Assembly: GCA_035041965.1 (NCBI GenBank)
Contig: JAPYMA010000232.1
Coordinates: 41,453 to 105,452 of the forward strand
Length of the DNA stretch: 64,000 nucleotides
Direction of reading: 5' to 3'
Source of the DNA: Anisakis pegreffii
Lineage: Eukaryota; Nematoda; Chromadorea; Rhabditida; Anisakidae
The notes under the pieces were generated by a model, which saw nothing but the letters and a program-made list of their open reading frames with translations, was not told the origin of the DNA and searched no databases. Below, piece after piece: positions 12,901 through 28,034 of this stretch. How positions within the stretch are numbered: the first letter of the stretch is position 1; the number at the start of each line of letters is the position of its first letter. A program made the position numbers and the translations under genes.

Positions 12901-15657
12901 TCCCAAATTTCACATGACTGATAAAAATTCAAAAATTGTCCAGTAAGTTCAGCTAGTATCGAGCTTATTTGCAATAGTTATATCGCTATAATTATCGAGT
13001 GTTTAAGTGCACACAAACTGCAGACATCCATTCAAAGTGCTGGTGCCACTCAATTCTAATCCAATTAGACAACTCATCTCCTTAGGGGGTATAAGTAAGC
13101 ATGCGTGCATTCGTCTTATCTTATCCTTCTCGTGCTCCTCACCAACCAACCTAACGCAAGAAAGCGCAATCGTTTATGCATCACTTCATCACTTACAATT
13201 CCCGTCCATATTTCATATAGCTTTTAAATAGATCCTCGAATTGTATCTGTTCTTTATTCCGCATCTCTTATGCTCACTCACGTCTTTTTTATCGGGTTTT
13301 CTTATTGAGTATAACTCGAAGGCTCGCCAACCAGCTCACACCCTACACATAATGACACGTTCATGCTTATTTGGCTCTGCTGCAAACGTGCTCTGTTCAT
13401 TGAAGCATTCAGCTGGAAATTCCTCCCATCCATCCAGATATCTGCAATATCTTATCTACAAATACGTACAAGTACTATGTGCGTACTTATTATACATCTT
13501 GAAGAGATCATCTATCAAAATGTTTAGTCTATATTGATCAATCGTTGCAACAAGAGCAAAAATGTTCCATTTGGAAATTCTTCCGATTCATTCATCCATC
13601 CAAATTTCTGCAATATTCATCATTCGATCTTATCATTGTTAAAAACCGAAAGTAACCGCAGAAGCACCCCTTCATCACCCAGGAACTCTCTACAATCACA
13701 GGAAAGAACTGACAAAGACTTACTCAGCTCCATAAATCTAAAATATGCCTATCAGTCAAAGCAACTTTTTCATAGCTGATCCATCATCAGTATCTCATAT
13801 TGACAATGTCTTATTTTTTGTTATTCTGAACAACACGTTGGGTGGATATATCGTCTGTTCTCTCTAAATGGATCTGCGTATTTCTTCATGAACGCGCCTC
13901 CCTTGAATTTCTTGTCGTTATCCAAAATTTATGATCATGTTGTTGAATTTTATGCGGTGTTTGCGAATGGCGTCAACTATTTAGGCATTTCTCTAAAGGA
14001 CGATTGGATTTCGTGTTACGACTCAAACACAAATTACATGATGTCGTGATGAAGGCATATCAGTAGAGTGCGATGCGATGCGATGCGCATCTATTTTCAT
14101 ACCACCTTATTGCTGTAATAAATTTTTCGTCAAGCAATTATTGCCTCTTCATATGCAAACCACTTGATTCATGCATCCATTGTGTTAGTCAGCCCTAAAA
14201 CGAATGAGCATCTCTTACCGATAAACTGCTATTGTCGCCTTTGTGCTAGTGAAGAATCCATCTGAGAACAGGTTTCAAAATAAGTCCACATATACGAAAT
14301 CGGCTTTTCCAGCTGCTTCCGAAATGACAACGCCACCGTTTAATTGAACCATGAGCAAGCTTCAGTCAAAATTTAAAAACTTACAGTGATATTTAGACAA
14401 TCTTCACAAAATCGCACTTGATTGTGATCAGTCCCTGATTCAGCATGAGTCTACAGAAAGCTTACGATTAGCTTTTGCAAGAAACGCTATGAGAACGCCA
14501 AGTAATCATTCAGCAGATTTTTCTGTTATAGTTCAGTCAGAATTTTTCGACGTATTCGAGAACATCATTCATTCAGTATTCCTGCATATAGCCACTCAAT
14601 GTTGAGTATTTCAACTTCATCTACTTCTTATGTTTTCTCAAGAGTCCATAATATTGCTGGCCGTTATCAATGCAAGCAAAGGCCACGCATATACGTCGAA
14701 AAGATAACCGAATTTGTCTGTTCATTCTCTTCTTTCACACAAATTATATCCATCTTTAAATTATATCGACTGCAGTGCCATCAGCATTTATGTGATGGGT
14801 TCGGGTGTTTGGATGTGTCTGCATGAAACCTCAGTTGTTTTTTTTTTCAAATCGTCAAATCGGAACAGTTTATGAGGCGGTGTCGTTTCGGATTCCATTT
14901 ATGGAATGATGTTATGTGCGCCTAAACGCTTGTTATTTCTTGTTTTATAAGAATGTAATGAGTTGTTACGATTATTCACTTGAACGATGCACACTCCAAA
15001 TGAGATTCTCACTATTCGAATCTGCCCACTTTCAGTAGCTCATGTGGATCCTGACCTAATCGCACAATACTCTTATTGTTCTGTCTTATTATGGTTGCCA
15101 TCGACGAATATCTCAAAATCAGTAATTTTTTCTCTTTGCTAATCGTCGTGAATCAGTGCTTGCTTGTTTTTTTTCCTTATCTTAATGTGTCGTTCACGGT
15201 AGTTAAGAAGCACTTTCATCCAATACTATAGCCCCTCTTGTGGATTATTCATGTGAATGTTTTACCTGGATTACCTGGATTGGCAAGCGGCAGGCTATCA
15301 AACGTTTGTAACGTTGCTAGCCACAATGCTCGCAATGTTTCCATGCACATTGTTTTAGCCTCAATTTATGCCAGCTGGCTGGCTAGGCGAGCAGGCGGCC
15401 AACCGAACACAGCCGAGTAATTAATTAGTTGACGTCGTGAATACTTTGCATAATTTAATCGTAGCCAAATACCAATCCAATAAATAATCATAACTTTAAT
15501 AAAATAAATATTCCGCCGATCGCTCACAGCGATTCACAAAACAACCACTCGATGTCCAAGTATCACTAATAACGTTACAGTAAGAATTGTATGTTTTTGG
15601 CCAAGTCCAAGTAACCGTTGTGAATGTTTTATCTCGATTAATCGTCCAATTTTTCAG
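9903..15657. other. Mostly unassigned; intergenic or intronic
   Basis: This probably holds the 5' exons of the gene ending at 16716, but I could not link any of them by phase. Two stretches look more coding than their surroundings. One is 13007-13110, followed by a GTAAGC donor. The other is about 13640-13770, a Ser/Arg/Pro-rich frame containing 'RRSTPSSPRNSLQSQ'. A GATGC pentamer run lies at about 14073-14090. Confidence 0.3.
11099..11345. repeat. AT-rich microsatellite region
   Basis: Imperfect runs of AATAAC, ATAATA and ATAGTA triplet-based units cover about 250 bp. There is no coding potential. Confidence 0.8.
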
Positions 15658-16716
15658 CTCCATTCTCGTGATTTAAACGGTAACACTCTATTTGGTGTCT
15701 CCAAGCGATCCTTGCATCATGTTGGAGTGCTACATTTAAGTGCATTCCTCGATAACAATTGTTGTTGTACACCAACCGGAACAATACTAACAACAACATC
15801 CACAACAATGAGCTCAGGTTCACGGGTCAGTTCCAGCAGTACCGCATCAACAAGTAGTTCCACTCAAGACTCAAGAGTGCGATCGTTTCGAGACGAGGAC
15901 GATCTAAAAGACAAGAGCAATGTTATGATGGCAAGCGGGTTCGTTTACTATTCCCTTGTGATCATTTCAGTTTTTTCCTCCTTCCTTCGTATCTCGTTAA
16001 GCAGTCGAATTTCACGCTGTATTCACCTCAAGTATCATTGTTTAGCAATAGGTAAGTTTAAAGTATTATTCCTTTCAGCAGATACTCACACACTAGACCG
16101 ATTGGTAAACTTTGTATACGTTGACCTGAGTTTTCTTGCCAGCATGTTGAACATCATAGAAAAGTACCAAGAATAACAATAGATCTGAAGGATTACCAAC
16201 AAATTCATGATATCTGTCTTAGAATTCAAAAATTGCATCGTCAAAATTCAGTGTTTTGCACTGGGATAACCTCCTAGCATTATGGCTTGTACTATGTAAC
16301 CAATGAAGCACTGAAGTAATTCCCAACAGAAACGTGCGATTATCAGTTGAGTTAACTTTCCTTAGTTCACTGCAACCTTAAGAGCCAACTAGGGAAAATG
16401 CTCGCATGTGATTGGTCAAAAGTCACTACATGTGCCCTCTGATTGGCCACTGACCACTAGGTACTGAGTGCATCCTTTGATACTGTGAGTCAATTTTACA
16501 TATTGCGTCAATTTTAACGCTGAACTGTATTTCTCAAAAACTTCATTATGAGTTGATTGGAATATGAAACTCACAATCACACATCAATGCTCTGATCTTG
16601 TTCAGTTTTCTTCTGTCCTTCATTTGACCACCTACATTAGTGAGATGCTAAAAGTTCAGGGTGTTGATAAGGCCGATGTTCGAAGAAATTTGAGCATCGC
16701 TAATCCGATCCGATAA
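15658..16716 (+). CDS. 3' end of an unrecognised gene (Ser-rich, last two exons)
   Basis: A strong acceptor (tttttcag) precedes an open exon at 15658-15938, which enters in phase 0 and leaves in phase 2. It joins in frame to 16641-16716, which ends in TAA. The exon begins 'LHSRDLNGNTLFGVSKRS', then has a CCC cluster and a serine/threonine-rich stretch with 'SSSSTASTSSS'. Next comes a charged segment, 'FRDEDDLKDKSNVMMASG'. The last exon gives an amphipathic end, 'EMLKVQGVDKADVRRN' then LSIANPIR. I do not recognise the family. Upstream exons are missing. Two AATAAA signals at 17047-17063 fit a 3' end here. The exact phase match between the exons is the main support. Confidence 0.45.
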
Positions 16717-17046
16717 AGAGTTTCCAACGCCTTTGGATTTGCGTCTTCAAGTTTTTTTGGAAGCCTTACTGAAGAAGTTTCAGGAGGACACAGGCCTATT
16801 TGATCTCATTGTTGGCACCAACGGTTGATATCCGTCTACGACAACCATTTCCAAATCGCACTCCTGAACATTTGATGGATAGGAGCTATTATAAATGATT
16901 TTTAGCTTTAATTTCTTTTGTTTTTGCGCATGTATCAAAAGTTTTATGAAATTATTTATCAGATATTGTGTATTTGATGTGTGGATTATAAGAATAATAT
17001 GTACATAGAGTTATTTATTCATGTGCTACGAGTTGACTGTAATTAT

Positions 17047-17063
17047 AATAAATCGTTAATAAA
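17047..17063 (+). terminator. Two overlapping-spaced AATAAA signals
   Basis: AATAAA occurs at 17047-17052 and at 17058-17063, about 330 bp after the stop of the preceding gene model. They are plausible poly(A) signals for it. Confidence 0.35.
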
Positions 17064-19685
17064 AGTTTTGCATTGATCTCACTTGTTCACAGTTTCATCT
17101 TGATTTGTTGAGAATTTCTATGGAAAATTCTATCTGAAAGCATGAGTTGCGGCGTTCCGGTTTTCGTCACCTTTGATTAGTTTCTTCTTTTTTTTCTGAA
17201 TTGCTTGCACAATCATTTTCACATTCACCAACGAAAATAACAATCATTTTGTTATTCTCGTTGAACCAACCAATCGATCTCTTACATTGTCCCGAAAAAA
17301 ATATCTGTCTGTTCGAAAAAAAGTTTTGAAAGAAAGTATAGAGACGTTCCAATTGTTCCTCCAATTGAAAGTTGAGAAATTCGGAAAAAATTTATCGATT
17401 TTCAATTATTGTAAAATTAATCACCAGCCCAGCGAAGTTTCGCAACTCCCCACCGCACTTCTGTGTTCAATTCAAACTCAAATTACATTCGTCAGCCGAA
17501 ATGATCTGGTATTTTTTTTGTGCTATGCGGACTTAATGTGCGAATTGTACTTGTGACGATTATGGGTTTGATTATGTGTATAAGTAAACGTTATTAATAT
17601 TGTAAACAAGTTCGATTTTGTTATTTGATAATCAGCTGAATGTGTTTATCTGTAAATCAATAGGCGTTCATAAACAAACACTGATGGCGATCACATAAAC
17701 AGGCTGATCATGATCGCAACTGTACTAGTTTATCAGGCGAATGGGACGGCACAGATGAGCAGCCTTTGGCCGTCATTCTAGCCGAATGCTGCTGCTTCAT
17801 GTTTTGTAACGTTGGCATTTCAGAGGGTTGTTATTCAAGCGAACAGCGGCGGCGCTATGATAGCTAGTTGTTTGTATCATTAGGTAGTTTATTGCTATGT
17901 TGCCCCAAACGTATTCGTCTCGAAACAGCTTCTGACTATAAGTTATGGATGGATTCAGAGGTTTTTTGTATTCCAGTACTACCAAATTGATTCAGTGAAA
18001 CTGCCTGCATTAATTTTTCATTTCAGGAAACACTCTGAATTAACTAATGAAGTGTCATTCACTGAAATCAAGACATTGCTATTGTTACCGAACCAAAAGT
18101 GGGTCTTACAAATTCATTAGTTCATGTTAACGATGTCTAGCTTCTGTGCAGAAATTTTCACAAACAGCTTGAGTCTGAGGCAAACATTTGCAAAAAATAG
18201 GCCGTCCAAGCCACCAACAGCAGGAATAGCTTGTCAGAAATCGCAACAATTTTGACTGCCCAACGGATGTTTTTCCTCACAGGAATGAATGGCTTCCGTA
18301 GTATTTGTTTGTTTGGCTTATCTCCTCATTCGGGTCGGGTCACTTCACTTACAATTAGTTTCTCTTCTGCAAACAAATCAACAACTGAATGATTGAGCGA
18401 TTTCTCGATCGCTACGCATCCATATCGAAAAGAACCAGTTACCAAATGACTCAGTCAATGAAAATATGTCAGCACGTATCATCCATCCATCTATCCATCG
18501 TCCTCTTGCATTTCTATCCCAAGCAATTGTCTTATGCGAGAATCAAAAAAGTTTCAAAATAAGGCGTTGCCCATCATCCAAAACGTTCATTCGTTACGAT
18601 TGATTCTATTCTCTGAGAGATTTCTTTTTGCAGTTGTTGCGAATTTGACTTCTTATTTAGAAGAGAGTTTCTCTTGAAAAATACTTCGTTCACTCTATAT
18701 ATGACCAATGAATTGTCTGTCGAACAATTGATTTCATTCCGTCAGTATTAACGCCATTGCAGATTCATTTGCCTTTTCGTGAGAGAGTGCTTTGTTATCA
18801 GCAAATCTTTTAATGCAATGTCATCTTACTATTGAAATTCCATGCGGTAACACAGTGCTTCCGAATGATGTTTTATTTAGTCATTCAGATAGGCGCATGT
18901 AAATATATTAATTCTACTTCACTTCATAGAAAGAAAAATCGGAGAGATTGCGCATTTTGCATTTTCTGTTTTGAATTTGGCAAAATTTAAATTTTAGTGG
19001 AAGTTGAAATTTTTTTTGCATGTTGTTCCAGAACAGAGTTTCATTGTTCGGCTTTTGATAGCCACTGTTAGGTCATCTTCCCACCTGATGTGTTTGCTGG
19101 AGTAGTTGCGGCAACAGTAAAGAGTTTCACTGCGGAAAAAAAAGTTGTGAAGTGTGGTATGCCCAGTTATTCGAGTGAACACTTGACAACTGAAATTTGA
19201 ATGAATTTCCTTTGACATTTACATAGTGATGATCCAGTTTTTCTCAAGTCAATTGTTATTGAATTTCTTTGAAGTTCCTTCTGATTCACTAGTGATCCAA
19301 ATCAAACACCGATCACACGGTGGTGATCAATAGTGAACACGAACACAATTGGGTTATTATGATGATATGACAAATGAAATCGCCATTTAGTCGTGATGAT
19401 TGCGTTTTCGTGTATGTGTAATGGTTGAATAGTGTGATTTGATTGTTCGTGATGCTGTTTAAAGGAATGTTATATGGTGTTCTGCTGTGTTTGTTTCATT
19501 ATTCTCACTTAGCTGCTCATCGTCAGTGTTTTTTGTCGTTCTGAAACACTCTTCACGCTCGTATTTTTGATGATTTTCTACGAAAATCAACTGAATTCCG
19601 ATGTTTTTGTACGTTTGAGATCGCTGTATACGTTGTGATTAAAGCTCAAAACTGATAGTAATTGAAATTTGAGGTTGTTCACAAA
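17064..19685. other. Intergenic, upstream of the Rab11 gene
   Basis: No coding exon could be supported on either strand. Open frames such as 17287-17556 (+) and 18994-19218 (-) lack splice support and protein-like composition. The Rab11 promoter and 5' UTR should lie in the right-hand part. I did not identify a clear TATA box. Confidence 0.4.
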
Positions 19686-21307
<1,622 letters not shown>

Positions 21308-22360
21308 TTGATTAAAGATTCCGAGTCGTAATATCAGACGATTTTGAATAATTTTTCGAGGACTATGAATCTTCTCAAGCGCGATCGACCATCTATCACA
21401 TTCAGTTACGCTGTTGCATTGTAACATCTCTATTCCCAAATCCATGCACATAGCTTTGAAGGCTTGTAAAAGTCCGAAATGAGTTTATCCAGATAAATGC
21501 TCACAAAAATTCGATTAACTATCAAGGACATGCTGCTAAACAAAATGAAAATCCATCTCAAATACTTCAGCAAAAGCCTCAGTCAGTGTGGCTGGCTTTC
21601 AGTAGATTTTCAGTTGACCGCATGGATTTGGATGTTCACAGCTGTTGTTCGTGTTTCATTCTTATATATTCATTTCAACTTGTCGCATTCTCATCATTCA
21701 TTACTCTAGGTCGATATTGATTAATTCTCATTTACGGGTATTTGTATGCGTTTCTACTTGAATTACGTGAATTTGTTGAGCAAAAACCCGTCGAATTATT
21801 GTTTAAATCGCTGAATCCAATCACGACCTCTTCATTTCGGGTATGGATTAAACCTTGTGTACCCACCCACCCATCCGTCAAATAATTCAAGTGATGACCT
21901 TCACAAAATTTAGAGTTAAGGCTAAAGATATTAGAGTTGTTGACTGCCGTATAAATGCCACTCACCAGGCTTATTCGTTTTTGAGTCAACTCTTCGTGTC
22001 GTCTTCTTTGCACATTTTACTTCTTCTTTCCTTCTGTTTTCACCATGTGCCTTGCCGTATTTATGTCTTGATTGTGAACGAGAAATATTTTGAGTATTCA
22101 TGTTGTATATGATCGTTTATTATTTGATATTTCATTTTGCATAATATTTTCAATGCGGTTCAAAGTAAATCACTTCTTTTTATAAATGCTCATTTGTGAA
22201 GCATACAAACTACCGTAAATATTATGAAACATACAAGGAAATTGTAGTCAGTGCTGTCGAGTAGATGATAAACATGCAACAAAACAGAAATATTTGAAGA
22301 GAAGATGAATTGACGATATGAGCGAATAAATCTGAATCAAATGCCAGGATAGCTGTCGGT
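21308..22360. other. Intergenic between convergent rab-11 and collagen genes
   Basis: Holds the two 3' UTRs. Short frames (21497-21709, 21855-22112) look like noise. I see no further gene. Confidence 0.5.
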
Positions 22361-25300
22361 TTAGCTTGGACGAGTTGGGCGCTTCGGTCGAATCGTTGAA
22401 TCGAGAGCACGTTTGTAGTAGGGTTTAGCTTCAACTGGGTATAACTCTACCACTTCAGCAACCTAAAAATTCAACTCCATTGTTGTTCGTCATCACAAAA
22501 TGGTCATCAGAATAAAGAACTTTTGATATGCTCTACACTCAGTTTCCTTAAACAATAATGTTTCGAGGCTTTGTAGCTCTATCTTACTGCATTCAAAGGC
22601 GAATAATATATCGTCAGATATGCACTCACCCCGTTCAATTTACTGTTATCTTGTTGATTTTTCTCATTTTCATCACTTTCCCCAAACGAATTCAAGCCTT
22701 CGATGAATGCCTCTACACTGTCTGTTAGCGATTCCCTAGATGGCGCATTCAGATCGTCTTCAGTGATAAAATCTTCTTGTAATTGCAGTGAATTGCCTTG
22801 GTGCCCATTCAAACGCGATTTCGTTCCGGTTCCATTCCGTGAGAACTTCTCTCTAGAATCGTCCAGTCCGGTTTCGGAACTTTTGTTGAATTTCGAATTA
22901 TGCGACGATGCCCATTGAGCATCATCATCCACTTCGCGTCCGTATTCTTGTGAGGAAATTTGATCTATTGAGGCCGGTTTTGCTGGCGATTGTCTATCAG
23001 CAGCCGTTTCTGATGATGCACTGTTACGTGCGGCTCTTATTTTCGAGAATCCACTAGATTTCTTTCTTGGATGAGGCGGCGCTCGTAGTGGTTCTGCGCT
23101 TGGTGCATCCAATCCTTCTCTGCTTTCAACAAATCCGTACGATGCATCTTCGGCTGAATAGCCTTCAGTTCCACTTTGATTCGCTATAATGAGCAGTTGA
23201 TGTTACTGGAGTCTTGTGGCTATTCATGCATTAGATACCCACTTAACTCTCATGGATTGAACACATCGAATTGTTGGTCAAATTGCATGAAGTGTACGCA
23301 GAAGTCAGCAAACTTTTTTAAATGTTGATGAACTCCATTAATTATCTCATGTTATCTGAATGCCTGATGGAACTAACCAGCTTCAGGTGAGATAGCTGGT
23401 CTCGCGTATGGATTTTGAGTTTGGCTTGAGACTTTTTGAGCACGTGGCGGTGGCTCATTACTTTGGGCGTTTGCTGGCCAATTCATATCTGACGTACGCT
23501 CCGGACACGGACAGTACTCACCATCAAGACCTAGAATTCGAAAATGCATGAAATGATACAAATTGATCATATTGCAACGCTCTTACCGTCGTTGCCATAC
23601 TGATCAGTTCAATTCAACTGGAAATCTACCCGTTCCGCAACTGAATTTACTCACACTGACTTGTCACTCTCCAATTATAGAGTCATTTATCGACTACTAG
23701 CAAATAACGACTGAATCCTAGTACCTGTTGGTCCGGTTCTACCTTGACGCCCAGGAGGACCGTGTGGTCCTGCAATTCCACAAGGGCCAGGTGGTCCAAC
23801 TGGTCCCCGTTCGCCTATAATCATGAAATGATATTTTCAAAAAAAAAAGAAACGAAGTGTTTGTTTCGAAAGAACAGAAAAAGATCAAATTGGTTGGAAA
23901 CAATGGCAGAATGGGATCACACTGACCAGGTTTGCCATTTTCGCCTCGTTCACCAGGCGCTCCTTCATCACCCTCAGGTCCAACTGGTCCAGTTAAACCT
24001 TTAGGACCTTTAGGTCCTCTCGTATATTTGTTGCCATTTTTTCCAGGCGGTCCTGAAATGCATTCAAGAACAACAGATGGGAGGCGGCTAAATATTCACT
24101 CAGCTATTTTTTTTGGAAACGAATATTAGAAACGAATATTAGGAAGTCGCTCACTGCGAAATCACACATCAGACGATTGAGCTAATATGCATTTCTTATG
24201 ATTTGATCGTCGAACTCACCTCTTTCTCCCGTTGGTCCAGTCTCTCCAATCGGACCGAAATCGCCTTCTTGTCCCTCTTCTCCGGCTTCTCCATCACAAC
24301 CTAAAATCGGAAAATGCTTGATAGTGTTCATGAAAATAAGTTCAGGATACGCAATTCATTATTGTCCGTAAATTTTTTGCCGAGAAGGAATTTTGGATTC
24401 AAGAGAAGAGAGACAAAAAATTCAGTGTCACGTGGACAAGACAAGTTCATTCTATTATGCAGTTGTTCAGGCGTTGCCGTTCACGAAACTATCAATGCAT
24501 TGAGTCTCGCCAACGATCTCCACATTCAGCGAATTGAACCGATGAGAAAGCAACAAATCCCAATACCTGGACGTCCTGGCTGTCCTTTTTTGCCTTGTGG
24601 TCCTCGTGGACCTCTTGGTCCTTTGTATCCGGGGAATCCGGGTGGTCCTGATGGACAGGGTGGACATGGTCGTGAGGGCATGGCTACTGCCAAGCCATTT
24701 ATACCCGGCTTTCCAGGTGCACCCGGTGGGCCATCTTCACCCTTTTCGCCCGGCTCACCCGGCGGTCCTCTTGGGCCTGGTGGACATTTCTTACCTCCTC
24801 CTTGTTCACTAACAGCACTGTAACCACTGCTATACGCATATCCGGAGTCTTCCTCAGCCATTGGGCCAACTTCATAACTCTCGCCTGGATCTGCAAAATT
24901 TCAAAACACTCACAAACGGTTAGCTGCTAACAACTTTTCAGGGTAGCACACATCATCCATGCCAGACAATTCATTATCTTGCCCAGCCACTTACACCATA
25001 AATGAAACATTGCAAAGCGATTTGATCCCATTACTTGACACCATGTTTACGATGCTCTCATTGCTATTACAATAAGAATTTCCTAATTTTCATAGAATTA
25101 TCAAATTCTTATTGTGAATCTCCATGCAATACATCGAATGGAGTACAAACATTGACGTGTTCGTCGTTTGTGCCAACCCAATGAACGATGTTGTTGCTTA
25201 GTGGCGATGGCAGCACGTGAACGCCTCGCTGAGTTCACATTCATTACTCGCAACTCATTCCACATGTCGTTGGACATCACAACGAAATAATCTCGATACT

Positions 25301-25430
25301 CGCTCAGTTCATTCTCCATTGAGGCAATCTCATTGAGCAACATTGGAAACACACTCAAAAGTGACAGAAATGCCACTGCTGATGAAATTGCCGCGATTAC
25401 GGCACCCAAGCGGAACACCATCAGACTCAT
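22361..25430 (-). CDS. Nematode cuticle collagen with long C-terminal tail, eight exons
   Basis: Exons, 5' to 3': 25151-25430, 24567-24890, 24220-24300, 23927-24052, 23725-23814, 23378-23530, 22630-23183 and 22361-22462. Together they give 569 residues with every phase matching. Residues 1-65 are the cuticle-collagen N-terminal domain, with a membrane anchor and '[13 protein letters not shown]'. A basic HKRRTR site at 87-92 fits furin/BLI-4-type cleavage. Gly-X-Y blocks run from CPPGP at about 129 to about 301. They are broken once by '[13 protein letters not shown]' and end in the familiar [10 protein letters not shown]. About 255 tail residues follow, Ser/Asn/acidic-rich, ending [14 protein letters not shown] then PTRPS. 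Ordinary cuticle collagens are near 300 residues and have short tails. The first donor (CAAT/gtttgt) is the weakest border. An acceptor-like tttcag lies about 40 bp upstream of the ATG and may serve spliced-leader addition. I cannot assign an individual col, dpy, rol or bli name. Confidence 0.88.
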
Positions 25431-25665
25431 CTTGACGTCAGGTCGTCGTAAATCTGCGTGCACCAGCAAACTGAAAGTAGTTGATCAGATCGCAAAGAAT
25501 AAAAAATCTTCGACGGCCTCTCGAAAGTCATCAACCACCTTATTTTGAAGTTATGTGCACCAGCAATCTGGCGGCCATTTCACAATTTCACAATCCACAA
25601 TTCGTGGAAACTTTTCTCTTTTATAAGGCGCATGGTGGTAATTAGGTAGATCAAGTGGTAACAAA
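25431..25665. promoter_or_regulatory. Collagen upstream region
   Basis: Noncoding DNA directly upstream of the collagen start. It contains 'tactttcag' (on the - strand) close to the ATG, a possible trans-splice or 5' UTR intron acceptor. No clear TATA box was recognised. Confidence 0.3.
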
Positions 25666-25793
25666 GTTTTATTGATAAAGTATTACCAGCGCAATTAGAG
25701 ATGGTTCTTTATGAAGTTCAACGTTTCGGCCGTCGTTGAACTTCGTGTAAAGAACCATCTCTAATTGCGCTATCAATACTTTATCAATAAAAC
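25666..25793. repeat. Near-perfect palindrome (MITE- or hairpin-like)
   Basis: Arms 25666-25724 and 25732-25793 are reverse complements over about 60 bp. They share 'aattagagatggttctt' and 'gaagttcaacg', around a short centre, tttcggccgt. There is no coding frame. The compact size suggests a foldback MITE or a transcribed hairpin. Confidence 0.85.
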
Positions 25794-26872
25794 TATACTA
25801 TTATTTAATCCACACTTCACAATTGTAACAAGCGATCCAATTTTGAAATCATGTAAACAAACGATATGTTGGCCATTTTGTAATTGTCTAGCCAGAACAT
25901 ATTTAAATTATGAAATTATGTGATAAACTATCTCCGTTCAGAAAAATACCAAAGTAAATGTCGTCTGAACTGGTTTCGAACTTTATTAGAGCAAAATAAC
26001 ATACTGTACCACAGAACAAGCATTTGGCGCTATCGGATGTCTCATTTCACAACTTTTGTAACCAGAACACTATTATACGAAGCAATACCAAGGGTTGTTT
26101 CGGAAAAAATACGAAGAAGCCTTTAGCCATCTAACAAATGCCATCCAAGAATTTGTTAAAAATCATTCGCTAGTATGAGTTCTGAATGAGAAATTTCTGG
26201 TCGGTCAACATCTGAATGCAGTTGATGATTTTTCCACTTTTATATGGGAGATCTTCCATCGTTGCGCGGATAAAACCACACTTGTGCAAAAAAGTGTGGT
26301 TTATGACAGTCAATGACTCCTTTAAGAGCTCATTAATGAAGTGATTCTACGAATAAATGGGATCTGAGGACATCACAAACAATGATGTAGTGCGAGATCA
26401 TTGATAGGTTCATTTCAATTATCGACAGGATTTGTTCTTAATATCCTTTAGAATATTAAGAATTCCTGCAGCTCACATACAGATCCCTATCGAAATTATC
26501 ATACATCGATTGCTGGCATCAAGATTTTGTTTCGGAAAATCAAGATTGAAACTACACTGAAACAATGTTGATTAAGTGACCGATGCCACATTCCATGGTC
26601 ACTTGTTCTGGAGAGGAAAACAATTTCCAGAAAACCAGTTCAAGACAGGATAACATCGAGGGAATGCAACAAAAAATCTTTTATGATGTTAGCAACTACA
26701 GATAAAATGTTGCATGGTTCCAATCCGACATGCTCATCATCATCGTCGAAATTCCGGGATAATTAGAAAACCAATTAGAATGAGCACATCTCCAGATCGA
26801 TATCCACAGTTTCGATTCCTCATGTAATGCTAGAAGTGGATGGTGGATACAACAACTCATGAAAACTCCTTT
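25794..26872. other. Noncoding
   Basis: No exon supported. A small hairpin, 'aaaccacactt' with 'aagtgtggttt', lies at about 26272-26300. Confidence 0.4.
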
Positions 26873-27530
26873 CATCCAATAGCTGTACAAATGTTCCATT
26901 TCATCATGCATATCTTATACCAGTGGTTCTCACGTTCGGGTGATCCATTATCCTTTTAGATAATCCGGCAGACCGCCATTACTCCCAATTTACCCAAAAC
27001 GGTTAAATTGACTTCATATGTGAACCATTGTGCTAGACCATTGCGTTGCTCATTATTGCAATCGATGATGATTGCATGGAATGCTATTGTCTACGACACG
27101 CTCACTTCAAACTGTTTTGCATGAATTCTCATTCTTTTCAGACGTGTTGTATTCGCTCTCATAGCTATCACATGCGAATACCGTTCTATTGATGAGTTTT
27201 TATCATTCACTTCGTCTCAATTTCACTTCACAGTTCGAATCAATTTCTCATTCTGTATCATATACTATTTACTGGATACATTGACGAGTGTTGACAACCG
27301 AAATCAACAATGCAGCAATCGAATTGAATTGCTGAACAACGTTCGACAGTCAAATGATCAATTATAGAGTGTATTTGATAGAATGAGAATTTCACTTCGA
27401 CTGTTGAGCGAAATGAATGAGAAATTAGCAGAAGAGAACACTTTTGGTGGTAAAAGTCATGAGAGCGATTGGAACAGCAAGGAAAAGAATGAAAACCCTG
27501 TTAAAACGAATGGAAACCCTATTAGTCGAG
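26873..27530 (+). mobile_element. Dispersed ORF-bearing repeat, copy 1 (long form)
   Basis: Related copies occur at 35068-35731 (+), 40205-40690 (+) and 56699-57195 (-). Copies 1 and 2 share a further 165 bp at the left, from 'ccaatagctgtacaaatg' onward. The repeat carries a hydrophobic frame running 'RRVVFALIAITCEYRSIDEF' to 'LNNVRQSNDQL' and a TAG stop. This copy has a TGG-to-TGA nonsense change near 27121. After the TAG the same frame stays open, with 'LLSEMNEKLAEENTFG'. I do not recognise the protein. A degraded transposon or an amplified host gene fragment is possible. Confidence 0.6.
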
Positions 27531-28034
27531 TTAAAAAACATCATCACAATGGCTTTCCATCACAAAATGACAACCACACGAAATACTAATCTCCTGATCC
27601 CCTCCACTACCCTTTAACACCTCCAGATTACCCAAAATGGGAAACATAACCCCCTATGAGAACCACTGTCTTACACTTATCATATCTTATATGTAAACAG
27701 CTAATGTACAAAGCAAAAGATTAATTCATAGAGCACTTTTCTTCTTATAATAGATCACTTTTGTCCCATCGACGAATCGTATTCCTCGCGCTCCGCGGAG
27801 ACAAACAGAATGAATTCCAAACGGAACCAATTCCACTGAATTTTTCATTCAAAATTGCTCCCATACTGAAGATTCGAATTTGGATTGGATTCGGCTGACT
27901 AAATTATCAAATCTTTATTGCTTATTGAGAATTTTTTGCAACCTGATTACTGAGAACATTTGATTTCTTGAAAAAATTGAACTGTTTTCGGCTAATACAT
28001 CACTTGCAGTTTCTGAAAGGCCAAATTCAATATT

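Noticed and set aside
24314..24823. 169-codon + strand Gly/Pro-rich frame
   Set aside because: Antisense of the collagen Gly-X-Y exon. The - strand has the cuticle-collagen N-terminus, splice sites and phase continuity.
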